Shown: piece by piece, positions 45,601 to 57,159 of the stretch
Layout of the letters: each line of letters starts with the position of its first letter
Position numbering within the stretch: position 1 is the first letter of the stretch
Assembly: GCF_003144195.1 (NCBI RefSeq)
Contig: NW_020290000.1
Span: 496,001-560,000 of the forward strand
Reading direction: 5' to 3'
DNA: 64,000 nt
DNA from: Ceraceosorus guamensis
Lineage: Eukaryota; Basidiomycota; Exobasidiomycetes; Ceraceosorales; Ceraceosoraceae
Translations under genes and position numbers: made by a program
The notes under the pieces: generated by a model
What the model saw: only the letters and a program-made list of their open reading frames with translations
Told to the model about the DNA's origin: nothing
The model's database searches: none

Positions 45601-48071
45601 CCGGCGTCGAGGCCCACAAAGCTTTGGAATTCTCCCACTACATGCGAGTGCCTTCGGATGCGCTCAGCATTTCGCGAGGACGCCATGTCGAGGTGACCTA
45701 TTCGGTCAAGGTTTCCGTCAGCAGCTCCTTGTCCGCTGATGTTTCTGTGGAGCTTCCTTTGCGGGTTATCAACTTCGTCTCTCTCGATCCTCCTCCACTC
45801 AAAGCGCCGAAGTGGAAGAACGGGGCGAACTGCAACCTCGCTCGATCGTGGAACTCTAGCGTCGGTCCGACCTCTCGATCATCGCCAGCTGCAGATGGGC
45901 CGTTGATCGAGCGGGTGCGCTCAGCCGAGGCGTTGCGAAGCCCTCAAAGAATGGACTATGCCCCTGCCTCCTCCCACTTGCCCCTACCGTCAGCACGAGC
46001 TGAGCAGCAATATCAGCAGCAGCAGCACTTGAAGCCACCCGAAGCAACGAGCGCCCGCCGCTTGCAACACCAGAAGTCTTTGGACTTCATCAATCATGCC
46101 ATCAGAAGCGCCACTGCTCGACGCGGTGGCGCTGGAGGCATTTCCCAGAGCAATCTGCCGATGGGCTTGGGCATCGATGTTCCAGAAGGCGCAAACTCCG
46201 AAGGAGAGGCGGACAACTCTAGCCCTCAAGACCGATCGGGCGGCAGAGCCAGCTCTGGCTCATCCGAGGATGCCACCGATCCAAGCTGTCTTCCATTCGA
46301 CGCTCAGCAGCATCAACAGATGCAGCAGATGCAGCACATGATCATGCAGCAGCAGATACAAGCCATGGGATACGGCGTGCCGGTCCCATTGCTGCAAGTC
46401 GCATCTGTGCCGCTCGACGATGTCGATGATGACTCGGATGACGGACAAGGCTACGAAGATGAGAGAGACCGTACGCTCAACCTCAATGACGAAAGCGTCG
46501 ATGAAGTCCAGGAAGTGATTGGCTCAGCTCAACTGAGCACTCACTCACCAGACTTTGTCTCTTCTTCGAACTACTATGCTTCTTCACTCGCTGCTACGAG
46601 CGTCGACGAGGCGGATCTGTCGGATGAGTCTATAGATGCCGAGGCTGCCTCTACCGAGACCCCAAGAGAGGATGACGAGTATGACGAGGAAGAGGAACGG
46701 TTGCAAGCTCGCCTGACAATCATGCAGCAGCGCGAGGCAACGCGACTTCAGCAGGCCCAGCACGGCCAAGTGGCTAACGCAGCTGTCATCTCTGAGTCGC
46801 AACAGCCCACCGACTCTCGCTGTGAAGAGGACGACGATGCCCGTACGCCCGTCGCCCGATCGCCCTCCAAGATGGCACCTCTCAGGCACGAGGCTGCTCC
46901 AAGCTCACAGGTCCCTGCGGCTGAACTTCAACAGGAGCGCTCTCTTCCTCGCAAAGGCTCGAATTTGACGCGTACTTCCAACGTGAAGACAGCCTCTCGA
47001 CCTCCTTCGCCTAGCAAGTCAGCTCCAGCACCAACCAAGTCGGCTTTAAAAGGCAAGTCGAGTTTCACATTCGCGACTGCGGACGCCCCACTCAAGTCAA
47101 AGCCCGCTACAGCCGGATCCTCGTCTCTCACTGCTGGACCTGCGGCGCCTTTCAAGCTGCGTGCCAAAGTCGCGCCCTCGCAGATGGCCGAGGCGATCCA
47201 AGCTTCGCCTTCAAATTCAAGTCTCGCCTCGCCAAGAAAGACCACTGAGTCTCGCCGCCAGGCTGTGCCAGCCTCGCCCACCAAGGCCAACCTTGCCAAG
47301 ACCCTCAACAAGAACGAGCCCAACCAAGGCAAACGCCAGGTGTCGAAAGCTCGGAGAGATTCTTGTGCAAGTAGCACTACCAGCTTCGACACGAGGTCTT
47401 CATCACCGGCATCGAGTGCATCCGAAGCGCGAACGCCCGAAAGCGCTTGCGAAGAATTGCCATCAAGGATCATCGACGACGCCGGAACGGCAGCAGTTGG
47501 TGATGAGACTTTGACAGCTCTGCGCACTCATGTACCTCAAGCGAAGCAAGCCATTACTACCCCGACGCGCACAAGCAGCGCCATCCCCGAACACAGTCCT
47601 GCGAGGAGTGACCTGACGCCATCACAAAGCGCCGACCGACTACACCGGTCAGAGAGCACAATGAAGCTGAGAGGCAGCTCGATCGTCGTACCGTCCGTTC
47701 GTGACAAGATTGCCATGCTCGAGCAACGCAAGACTGCTCTCCGCGATTTCCGCGGCGAAAGCTGCTCTCCCAATACGACTCCTACCAGAAACGCAGCAAA
47801 TTTGACGCCTGGAGGGACACCTGGCAGCGAAGGAAGAGTTGCGAGTGCGTCAGCAGCTCTAGCTGCTCGTACAGGTGGCTCTAGAGAGGGTGAAATGGCA
47901 TCGTCGCCCAACAGCCACCGCATACAACGCAAGGGCAGCATGCTCAGTGTAGCAAGCAACGCCACTGAGGCATCTTCTGCGTCCAATGGCCTCCGACGCG
48001 CCCCTAGCGTCATGTCATTCCGTGCTCCTCTCTTCAAAACCGAAACTGCACCTCCCCTGCCTGGCAATTAG
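42684..48071 (+). CDS. Very large alpha-arrestin-domain protein
   Basis: Exons are 42684-44983, 45055-45313 and 45384-48071, giving 1748 residues. Residues 1 to about 610 are Ser/Ala/Gln-rich and disordered. An arrestin-N-like beta-sandwich starts near 613 (VDVDVVLESDLIVEGGMLRG) and includes HSIPFTLEMPVGKGAKGAFR and VVRYIVIGSVKLKD. An arrestin-C-like fold follows (GSGKVHLTASLHRSTWVAGQ, VYVNININNDTSKRLKSITL) and ends near LPLRVINFVSLDPPPLKAP. The last 750 residues are again disordered, with Gln/Met-rich runs (HQQMQQMQHMIMQQQIQAM), acidic blocks and Ser-Pro sites. Fungal alpha-arrestins are adaptors that bring the Rsp5 ubiquitin ligase to membrane transporters. I see no clear PPxY in the part I read, so Rsp5 binding is not shown. 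Size is far above typical family members. Confidence 0.82.
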
Positions 48072-48474
48072 CCAGAGCACTTAGAATCACAATTTCTCGT
48101 GCTCATTTTGACTCTCACAGCGCCCAGCCGCATAGGGCTGTATACCCCTCTCGATCACACCTTTCAGATCAAAGTACATCTTCTGGACATTTGACTCCAT
48201 GAACAGCATTGAATTTCGATGAATTTACGCTATACTTCTTGTTGCTTTAGCTGCTGCGCAATTCTTCGTCTGTCATTGTGCAGTGGCTGGGACGCGTTCC
48301 CAATCTCGATTCTCTGACCGTCCTTCGCAAAAGATCAAGGTGGCTTCACATGGCTTGAAGCATGACTGCGATTGCCTGGCGCAGGTCTGCGAAGAGCAAA
48401 AGAGGAAGACAAGGTGAGCTACAGCGAGTGAAGAGCGTGCGAGGCTATGCGATGACGTGCGCGCGCAAAGCCCT
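48072..48474. other. Convergent intergenic region
   Basis: About 400 bp between the stops of the arrestin-domain gene and the coiled-coil gene. I see nothing beyond 3' flanks. Confidence 0.5.
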
Positions 48475-50048
48475 TTACTCGCTTTGTTGAGCCTGGTGGT
48501 CTTGAGGGCTGTTATCGAGCTGATCGAGACACAGCTTTTGCTCATCTGCAAATTTGCGCTTGAGCTTGGCAACGCGAGCCTTGTGCTCCTCGACTGCGAG
48601 ACAAATCGGAGGCGAATGCGATCAGCGCTGATCGGGCCCTGTCAAATCTCCAATTAGGCGCATCAACTCACTCAGCTTTCGCGTCTCGTTGTGCCAAACC
48701 TCACGCCGCTTGCGACGCGCTTCGTACAATCCTCTGATGAAGTGAAAAGGCGCGAGAGGTTCAAATACTGTAGGGGCTTGACCAACAAAGTCCGGACGAG
48801 ACTGACGCCAATTCCTCAAGTTTCGAATTGAGGGAGTCAAGACGACTTCCTGCACCTGACTTGAAGTTTGCAGCCATCTGTCCAACTTCGTTCGACGCGG
48901 CTTTCGCGCAGCTCGAAATGCTGTCCGCGTTGGTCCTGCGAAATCGGTGCTTGATCATCGATAAATTTCACAGTCTCAGCAGACGTGGAGAAGCTCTGAC
49001 TGACATTAAATCGATAGAGAGCTGCGCCATTTGTCGCGTCACCGCTGGACATGACATTCACCGTCAGCGACACAGCTTCTCGTCAAATGTCTTCTGCTAG
49101 ACAGCCTTCACTTTTCATTTCGCCGTAAATGTTGTCCGCTTCAGGGACGGCTCCTAACTCATTCAAATCTTCAAGTGGTCCTGGTAGGAGAGAATACAAT
49201 GTCGTAGCTCAGTCATGCAGGGCATACAGCCGGTCTGAACATCAAAATACCAACGCGCTAAGTCCATGAGGAGCTCGTCGTGTAGCTTCTTTCTCATCGC
49301 GCGCGCTTCGACCCTTCGATTACCGAGGCGACAGTGCTCTGGTCAGCAAAGTGTACTCTGCTCGAACACCTGAACATCTGAAGTTGATTTCTGGCCACTC
49401 ACATACGACTGCTTGTCGATGGCGTGTTGGGCATGCTAGCCGTATCTTCTGTCTCATCCATCTCGGACGAGGAATCGTGCATGCGATCCTCTTCCTCTTG
49501 GGCCAAGGAAATGGATGTCTTGCCTCCATTCTCCACAGCAGTGCGGTCCTTGGCGTTCAAATGTTGACGATGACGGTCTGTTCCAGAACGAGCAGCTGCC
49601 TTGATGAGCACGTAGCACAGCAGTCAAGTCCGATACACCATCCAGACTCACATATGTGCGGGCCCTTTGGTGTTGAATTTCTTACTGCTTGTTGGGTTCG
49701 CGCTGCGGGCGGGACTGCTTGAACAAGTCTGGTGGAGAGCGATGCCGTCCCAGGAGACGCAGCGGTAGCCTTATATCGCTGCGGCCCTCCCGCGCTCTTG
49801 TAGGCATCTTGGCGTTGGGGAAGTTCTGCTTGACAACGTATGACACAGCTCAAGAAGCCGTTGCAGATGGATGTATGCGGCACTCGCCGCACGCAAGCGG
49901 ACTGGATGCATGCGCGCAACTCACCATTCTGCAAACGTGGAGCGAGTCGGTGTGTAAGAGTGGACTTCGTTTTGGGTGTTGGGGTGCCGTGTGCTGGACC
50001 GCCATTTGGGGAACGGTGGGTGGTCCTCAGAGCAAACGGCGGCAGCAT
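48475..50048 (-). CDS. Unrecognised nine-exon coiled-coil protein
   Basis: No single frame is long here, but a nine-exon chain keeps phase throughout: 49925-50048, 49686-49825, 49407-49599, 49228-49338, 49112-49168, 49005-49044, 48807-48935, 48672-48733 and 48475-48593, giving 324 residues. The N-terminal 150 residues are basic and disordered, ending in an acidic patch (MHDSSSEMDETEDTASMP). A helical segment follows (RRVEARAMRKKLHDELLMDL). The last 110 residues are heptad-like coiled coil (SRLDSLNSKLEELAGLYEAR, then RREVWHNETRKLIEEHKARV). I do not recognise the family. Size, basic tail and terminal coiled coil would suit a structural subunit of a nuclear or kinetochore complex, but that is speculation. 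The junctions at 49168/49228 and 49407 (GTATGT donor) are the weakest. Confidence 0.6.
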
Positions 50049-50691
50049 CTTTGCCTTGCGCGAGTTGCCTCTGTCGTGATTGCGATGTTGGACTGCGAGA
50101 AGATTAGACGGCCACGCGTGCTGTATTGAGGCTGCGAACTCTTATGAGCGAACAACGAGGCAGCACCAATACTACTACTACGGCGAGCGGATACGGGCCC
50201 AGCGTGAAAAGACCACAAGGGACTCGTGGAGGCAGCTTGAGTGTGATGTGGAAGGCTTGCGTAGCATCATCAATTCTACGTAATGATATAGCGAAGCATT
50301 TACGCGCCCCGAATTCGCTCGCTCTTCCCCCATGCAACAACGAATTCTGGCGGGTTGGTGTAGCCTTCGCGTCGCGCTCAGTTACATCTGCATGCTGAGG
50401 CGCGCTCATCAGCCGACGTACGCGATTGATGTCTCAGCCGCGACTCATCCGAAACACTGTAGCGCCAACGCTCATGTCTGTCTTCCGTAGTCACGGGTGT
50501 GAGTTGGCACACAGCAGACATAATTGACAGTCGTGGTCTTGACCTGTAAAATTTCTAGGCTCGCTTCATTGTTGGTTGCCCTGACCTGAGCAAAAGCTTC
50601 AAAGATGCATACGCATTTGGTCGTGCAGATCTTCAATCGTCAATACCTGCGCCTTGAGAATCGCGGTGCGTCATCATTCTCGGCCGCAGCC
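50049..50691. other. Intergenic region
   Basis: About 640 bp hold the promoter of the coiled-coil gene and the 3' flank of the aminopeptidase gene. I see no exon or repeat of note. Confidence 0.5.
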
Positions 50692-53600
50692 TCACTGGCT
50701 TTGCAGCCACTTGATCGCTCTCTTGTCATCCGCCACCAGCGGAAGAACATTTCGCTTCACCTTCTCGTTGTGCTCCGTCAGCCACGCCTGCTCGTTCGGT
50801 GTGAGCAGCTGATGCTCCACCAAATTCCGCGCGACTAAAGACGCAAGCAAAGGCGCAAAGAGGGGGGGGATGAGCAAGCACGACAGCAAGCATGTCTTGG
50901 TCGGGCAATTATGACTCACTTGGCACCTGCGTGATGTTCTCAAACTTCAACCAGGTCTGAGCGCGCGATCACCGAGAGGGCGGTTGTGAGCGAGATGCTC
51001 GTTCGCCTTGCTCCAGCGATACTCACATCTTCGCCACCAAAGCCTCTGTGCGTCTTTGCCTTCTTGACAATCAGGATGCTCTCCGTTCGAATGCCAAACC
51101 CTCCCTTGCCCGCCTCGTAGTGTCCGGGCTCGTCGGACTGTGAGAAAGGCAATGCGAGGTGGTCAGCAAACTCGCACATACGAACGTATGGCTGCGGCAC
51201 TTACGATGCACATGCCCTGGCATTCGGTTGGACAAGAGGAGGAGGGCAATGATCGTAAGAGAATTCAACCGAAAGTACACAGCACTCGTCGCTCACCTCT
51301 TCAAGCGGCACAGGGATCAGCGCACCACCAGAGCTCTGGCTGAACCCTTGAGGGCCCTCGTGGACATTTCCGAACGCGCCAATGCCATGTCCGGTCCCGT
51401 GCAAGTAGTTGTATCCATCTCTCCACAATGGCTGTCTTGCCAGACAGTCAAGCGTGGCTCCAGTAGTGCCTCGAGGAAATACGGCTTGCTGAATGGCAAT
51501 ACTGTATTCGCAAGAAATAGAAACCCGCGGTCAATCTCAATCATGCGTGTCGACCAAACCGCGGCTGCAGAACCGGTACGCACTGGCCTTGCAAGACCCG
51601 AGTGAAGGCTCGTTTCTGCTCGCTTGTGGGTCTGCCGAAATGCACGGTACGAGTCGTGTCGATCGTGCCTAGTGTCGAAAAGCTCGACGCTTGAGTGATT
51701 TTGAGCAGCATATGCGTCAATTAGACATCTTACTCACCATCAAAGTATTGCCCTGCATGATCGGATCTGTGTCAACGTCCAGATAGCCAGAACTGCCCAC
51801 ATTTTGAAAAGCTCACCTCCACTATCCATCAGATAGGGTGTCAGTCTGTCGATTACACGGGCCGATCCGTCCTCCGGTGTCTCGAAATGCGGCAGAGCTA
51901 TGTTGCGGAAAGACGAGAATGAGGAGACTAAGGCCAAAGCGCTTGATCAAGCGAACTCCTGCCCTCTCTCCTCTCACCTGCATCCTCAGCACTCGCCGAG
52001 ATGCTTGGATAGGCATCAAACCCAGCATACAGAGGATCCTTTTCCCGCACGCTTCGCAGCTGTTGCGCAGCTTGCCACTCGTCCACCTTCCTGTGCCTCC
52101 TGCGGACAGCTTCGTCAAGCCATGCAGCCCAGCGCGCCCAGCTGGCTCCGTCGCGCAGATAGGCAGCCCTCATACCAGCAAGCTCGGCCTCGTTCTTGCA
52201 CGCCTTCCAGATCGCTATCGGTGTCGAGCGCAACAGAATGACACGGTGCTGCGAGCGGTCGTGGAATCACAATCAGTGCGATGATGCTCCAACAAGCGGC
52301 CTCGATAGGGAGTATTCACCTCTCCGACAGCGTTAACTACCGCGTAGCTGACCTTCTCTCCCGCTACCAAAGTAGGTCTAGCTTGATCATCGCTATCGAC
52401 CTTGCCGGGCTGCTCGCTGCCACGCCAACGACCTTGCAAGAGCCAAGGAAACACGTCCGCGTAGTCCTTTACTTCGACGCCGAGACTCTCCACACACTTG
52501 CGAGCATCGGAACCGGGCAACAAGAGCAGCGAAGAGACGAAAAGGGTTGCCAGGTAACCTCCTGTAGATCCCGAGCTCTTGGAAGACACGACCAGATACG
52601 CCGGAAACAAAGCTGCAAGGGGACGCGTATGATGAGACGCTTGCTGGATGATGCAACTTGGACGACCAGACTATACTCACGACTACCCGGGATGCTTGCA
52701 CCGCGCAGATTCAACAGCCAAGCAATCTGATCGAGCTCAGCAGTGAAAAAGGCGCTCCCCTCGGAAAAGTTCTGTCCATCGCCAGCTGCGCCTTTGCTTT
52801 TCAACCATTCCACCACTCTCGTCAACTTATCACCTGCCGTCACTCCTGCATACTTGAGTGGATGTGCGTAGATGTGCGTCAAATTCGGTGGTGGCCTGCT
52901 GCGCCAAATTTCGTCCACGAGATTCCGGGTAGGAAATTGTAGGGAGGAGTCGCGGCTTGTCAGGCGGGGGAGGAGCGCTGCCAATGTAGCTGAGGTGTCA
53001 AAAGCGAGGTTGTGCGTCGGTCAGCTTCTCAAGTCTGAATGGATTGAAGGCGCCTCTGAGATGTAAAGATTCCTCACTGAATGAGACAAGCGTCGCATCC
53101 ACGCCGACTGCGATGGTCTCTTTGGAAGCCTCATCGACGAGCCAATCGGCCCAATCAGACACGCCGTACACTCCCACTTTGTGCAGAGTCCAATTTGAAT
53201 CAAGCTGCTCCTGAGCTTGAACGTGATATCTTCCATCCGTGAAGAGATGCGCTCCGTCAAGCGTCACAACTGCGATCCCCGTAGAGCCAGTAAACCTGAA
53301 GAGGGAGCATAAACTCAGGCACGTCAGAGATCTTCCCTCTCCGCGCCAGGTTTGCTGTGCACAAGCTACTCTCTCGACTGACCCACTGATGAAAGCGCGT
53401 CTCTCGTCCGTCTTTGCGGTGTACTCGCTGCCGTGCGCGTCCTCGCTAGGAATGATGTACGCCTTTATGCCTTCCTCTTTCATCAACCTGCGCAGCGCAT
53501 CGAGCTGCGTCTTGGTATCTCGCGAGGAAAACCTTTTGGACTTGAGCACATCATTATCGACCTTCAATGTGCCATATGTGTTTGGTTCTGAAAGCGAATG

Positions 53601-53717
53601 ACTTGCCTTGTCCTCGACCAATGTAGACGCGGACGAAGATCGAGTATCGTCGAAAGTGTACTTCTCGTCCGCCCTTCGACCAGCGAAGAAGCGAAGCGAG
53701 GGCAAACAGCTCGCCAT
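50692..53717 (-). CDS. Cytosolic Xaa-Pro aminopeptidase (aminopeptidase P)
   Basis: This metallopeptidase removes an N-terminal residue before proline. Thirteen exons keep phase: 53383-53717, 53078-53295, 52681-52989, 52320-52612, 51978-52248, 51817-51897, 51738-51752, 51584-51668, 51297-51501, 51205-51216, 51027-51137, 50920-50956 and 50692-50834, giving 704 residues. The creatinase-like N-domains include AYIIPSEDAHGSEY and FTGSTGIAVVT. The pita-bread catalytic domain has the five metal ligands: D500 (LMDSGGQY), D511 (GTIDTTRT), H574 (LHGTGHGIGAFGNVHEG), E611 (SDEPGHYE) and E627 (FGIRTESILIV). D500-D511 and D511-H574 spacings (11 and 63) equal those of human XPNPEP1. The C-terminal segment WLKFENITQVPI and a helical tail are family features. 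Two exons are only 15 and 12 nt; both are needed for conserved residues. The gene is divergent from VMA1. Confidence 0.95.
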
Positions 53718-54433
53718 CTTGAATCTTCACGTCGAGACCGCGACTGGTGATCCAAATGTGGACGATGTGGGTTGCAATTTGACGAGTAAGCTGCCAGTCG
53801 CTGGGAGCGGAATCAACAAAATCGTGAATGGGGTGGATGTTGTCATCGCCACCTGATCCCCGATGATTGTAAAAGTGAATGTAATCATGAATGATTCGCA
53901 CGTACCACTGACGGTACTCTCAAAGGCAAGTCGGATCACGATTCACACTTGACTGATTGGAGGTTCGAGCAGCCGAGTGAGGCGGTGCGTAGCGGGTGAG
54001 CTCAGGCGTCCGTGCACGCCGCCCACGTGCCTCGGCCTGCGTTGCTCGCTCTGGTCGTCCCACTTGGCAGGCTCGGCTTGGGTTGGCTTTGCTTGGGCGC
54101 ACCGGCGCACCCCTTTCGGGGCTGCGCAACGCTGACCCAAGGCTACCGCCATGCAGCAGATCGAGCTACAGTGCACAGGCAGGGCCATCGTCACAACATG
54201 TACTCTTGACTGTGACTGTATGCAGGAAATATCCAGTAAACTCGGTCAGGGACAACTTGCTCGAGCTCTCTTCACTCCTCATTTACCTTTACGTCCGCGC
54301 TGCGCTCACCTCGACATCAGCTCGCCTCTGTCATCACCTTATTTTCCCCTGCCGAGTCTGCCACACGCCAAAGTCTTCCTTCGATCACACTCCTCCTTGC
54401 GACTAGCAGTACCCTAGCAGGACTCTGCCCATC
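53718..54433. promoter_or_regulatory. Shared promoter region aminopeptidase P/VMA1
   Basis: About 716 bp separate two divergent starts. The part next to VMA1 is pyrimidine-rich (TCACCTTATTTTCCCCTGCC and neighbours, 54300-54420), as is common at basidiomycete transcription starts. A TCGGATCACGATTCAC word lies at about 53932-53947. Confidence 0.45.
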
Positions 54434-56764
54434 ATGGCCGGCGCAATGGAGAACGCGAAGAAGAACCTCCCAAAGGTGAGTCTGCACCTCCCTAGGTCAT
54501 GCACAAGTCATGTCCGACGCTGACGAGCCGGCCCGAGCCGCTTGCAGATCCGTGATGAGGAGAGGGAGGGAAGATTCGGATCGGTGTTTGGTGTATCTGG
54601 ACCCGTCGTGATTGCCGAGAACATGATCGGCTCTCAAATGTACGAGCTGGTTCGAGTGGGACACGATGAGCTCGTGGGAGAGATCATTCGTATCGATGCG
54701 GACAAGGTGACTATACAGGTCTATGAAGAGACGAGCGGTGTGTCTGTCGGAGACCCAGTGCTCTCTACCGGCAAACCCCTTTCCGTCGAGCTGGGTCCTG
54801 GCTTGATGGAGAACATCTACGATGGTGAGCAGGATGGGCAAGTGATGCAATCACGAAGGTGCTACGAGCTGTTTGATGAGGTGTTTGACGCTGTGACTTG
54901 ATCATTTCGCTCGCTTGCAGGGATTCAGAGACCATTGGAAGGCATTATGAAGAAGAGTCAGGGCATTTACATTCGTGAGTTGGAGATTGCTCCGACTCTC
55001 AGATGAGTCGAACTCCGTTCTGAATCTCTTTCCCCAACTGTAGCTCGCGGCATCAACACACAAGCGTTGAACCGGGAGCTGCAGTGGGACTTTAAGCCCA
55101 CCAACCTCAAGGTCGGAGATCACATCTCTGGTGGTGATATTTTCGGTAGCGTCTTTGAGAACACGCTCTTGACGGACCACAAGATCATGCTGGGCCCAAG
55201 AGCCAGAGGTACAATCACCAGCATCGCCGAGGCGGGATCCTACAACGTCGACGACATTGTGCTCGAAGTCGACTTCCAAGGTCAAAAGTCGAAGCACTCT
55301 TTGATGCAGCTTTGGCCAGTCCGTGCACCCAGACCTACCACTGAGAAGCTCGTCGCAAATCAGCCGCTGCTCACAGGTCAGAGAGTGCTTGACACACTCT
55401 TCCCTTGCATTCAAGGCGGTACTACTGCCATTCCCGGTGCTTTCGGTTGCGGAAAGACTGTCATTTCTCAAGCTCTTTCGAAATTCTCCAACTCGGACAT
55501 CATCACTTACGTCGGCTGTGAGTATGCGAGGGTCACTAGCCACACAAATGATTGCAAAGCTCGAGCTGACAAGCTTGGTCTCTGTGTTTATCAGGTGGCG
55601 AGCGCGGTAACGAGATGGCGGAAGTCTTGGCGGAGTTCCCAGAATTGACCTTGACCCGTGACGGCAAAGAGCAGCCCATCATGAAACGTACGACGCTCGT
55701 GGCCAACACGTCCAACATGCCCGTCGCAGCTCGTGAAGCCTCCATTTACACTGGTATCACCCTGTCGGAGTACTTCCGAGACCAGGGCTACAACGTTGCC
55801 ATGATGGCGGACTCTACTTCTCGATGGGCAGAAGCTCTGCGTGAGATCAGCGGTCGATTGGCAGAAATGCCAGCAGACAGTGGCTACCCTGCCTACCTCG
55901 GAGCAAAGTTGGCCTCGTTCTACGAGCGTGCGGGTAAAGTCACCTGCTTGGGCTCTCCAGAAAGAACAGGAAGTGTCAGCATTGTCGGAGCCGTCTCGCC
56001 ACCAGGAGGAGACTTCTCAGACCCTGTCACTTCTTCAACCCTTGGTATTGTAGGCGCTTTCTGGGGATTGGACAAGAAGCTGGCTCAGCGCAAGCATTTC
56101 CCCTCCGTCAACTGGGATGCATCATACTCGAATTACGTGCAAGCATTGGAAGGCCACTACGAGAAGAATTCTCCAGGCTTTATCAAGCTTCGATCTACTG
56201 CGAAGGACTTGCTTCAGCAAGACACCAGTCTGGCAGAAATTGTGCAGCTGGTCGGAAAGAGCGCATTGGGTGAGAACGACAAAGTGACGCTGGAGGTTGC
56301 GAACATCGTCAAGAATGATTTCTTGGCTCAAAACGGTATCAGTGCTTGGGACCAATACTGTCCCTTTTACAAGTCTGCGTAAGTAGTCTGTATCCTCCTT
56401 CATTCCATCACGTAGGCCACTGACATCATCCTTGCCTTTGTTGCGATCGTTGTACATTTCACAGCGGTATGCTGAAGAATTTGGTGGACTTCTACGACAA
56501 GGCGCAGGCTGCCATCAACTCGAACCCTGATATGACCTGGGCCAAAATCCGCGATCACTCTGGCGACGTCATTCATGGTCTGACCCAGATGAAGGTGAGC
56601 CTCCGACCGCAATCCACATGCATGGCTGCCGCCTTCTCACGCTTTTCCATCCATACTTTCTCAAACAGTTCCTGCACCCTGGCGATGGCGAGGAATCGGT
56701 GCAGTCCGAGCTGGACAAGCTCAATCAGCAGATCGAGCAGAACTTCCAAACCCTTTCAGACTAG
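54434..56764 (+). CDS. VMA1: V-type H+-ATPase catalytic subunit A
   Basis: Subunit A is the ATP-hydrolysing subunit of the V1 sector that acidifies the vacuole and endosomes. Seven exons keep phase: 54434-54475, 54548-54824, 54921-54974, 55044-55517, 55595-56378, 56465-56594 and 56669-56764, giving 618 residues. The Walker A loop GAFGCGKT is at residues 256-263. [11 protein letters not shown], the non-homologous region ([16 protein letters not shown]), [20 protein letters not shown] and [16 protein letters not shown] follow in the usual order. The protein ends [14 protein letters not shown]. No intein interrupts the catalytic region, unlike in Saccharomyces cerevisiae. The first exon has only 14 codons. 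Confidence 0.97.
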
Positions 56765-57159
56765 ACGCTCAACCTTCTTGTGCACATTCCCCAGCAGTCC
56801 TGTTTGATTGGCCCATGATTTTCGGCTCGTCAACTTGCTTTCGCGCTACTCAAATTCATGAATCGACCACAACAGCCTGAGCGATGTGCTGATAGGACCG
56901 TGCCACACATACAGCGCGCTCTACCGTGCGGGGAGAAGCAGAGCATGGAATAGATCGATTTTGTTATGGCGCATCGGCGTTTGCGAAACTTACGAGACGA
57001 ACTGGGGATGGAGTGGCACGAATGATGGACGTGCGGAAAAGGGAAGAGGAGAGAGATGATGTGTAAAAGACGGCGCGGCAAGGCGAAGAGCATTTCGTGT
57101 GAGACGCGAGGGTGGAGCAAGGGATCATGAGATTGCGGTTGCGGTGGTCGAAAACGAAC
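56765..57159. other. Convergent intergenic region
   Basis: About 395 bp between the stops of VMA1 and NST1. Only 3' flanks are seen. Confidence 0.5.
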
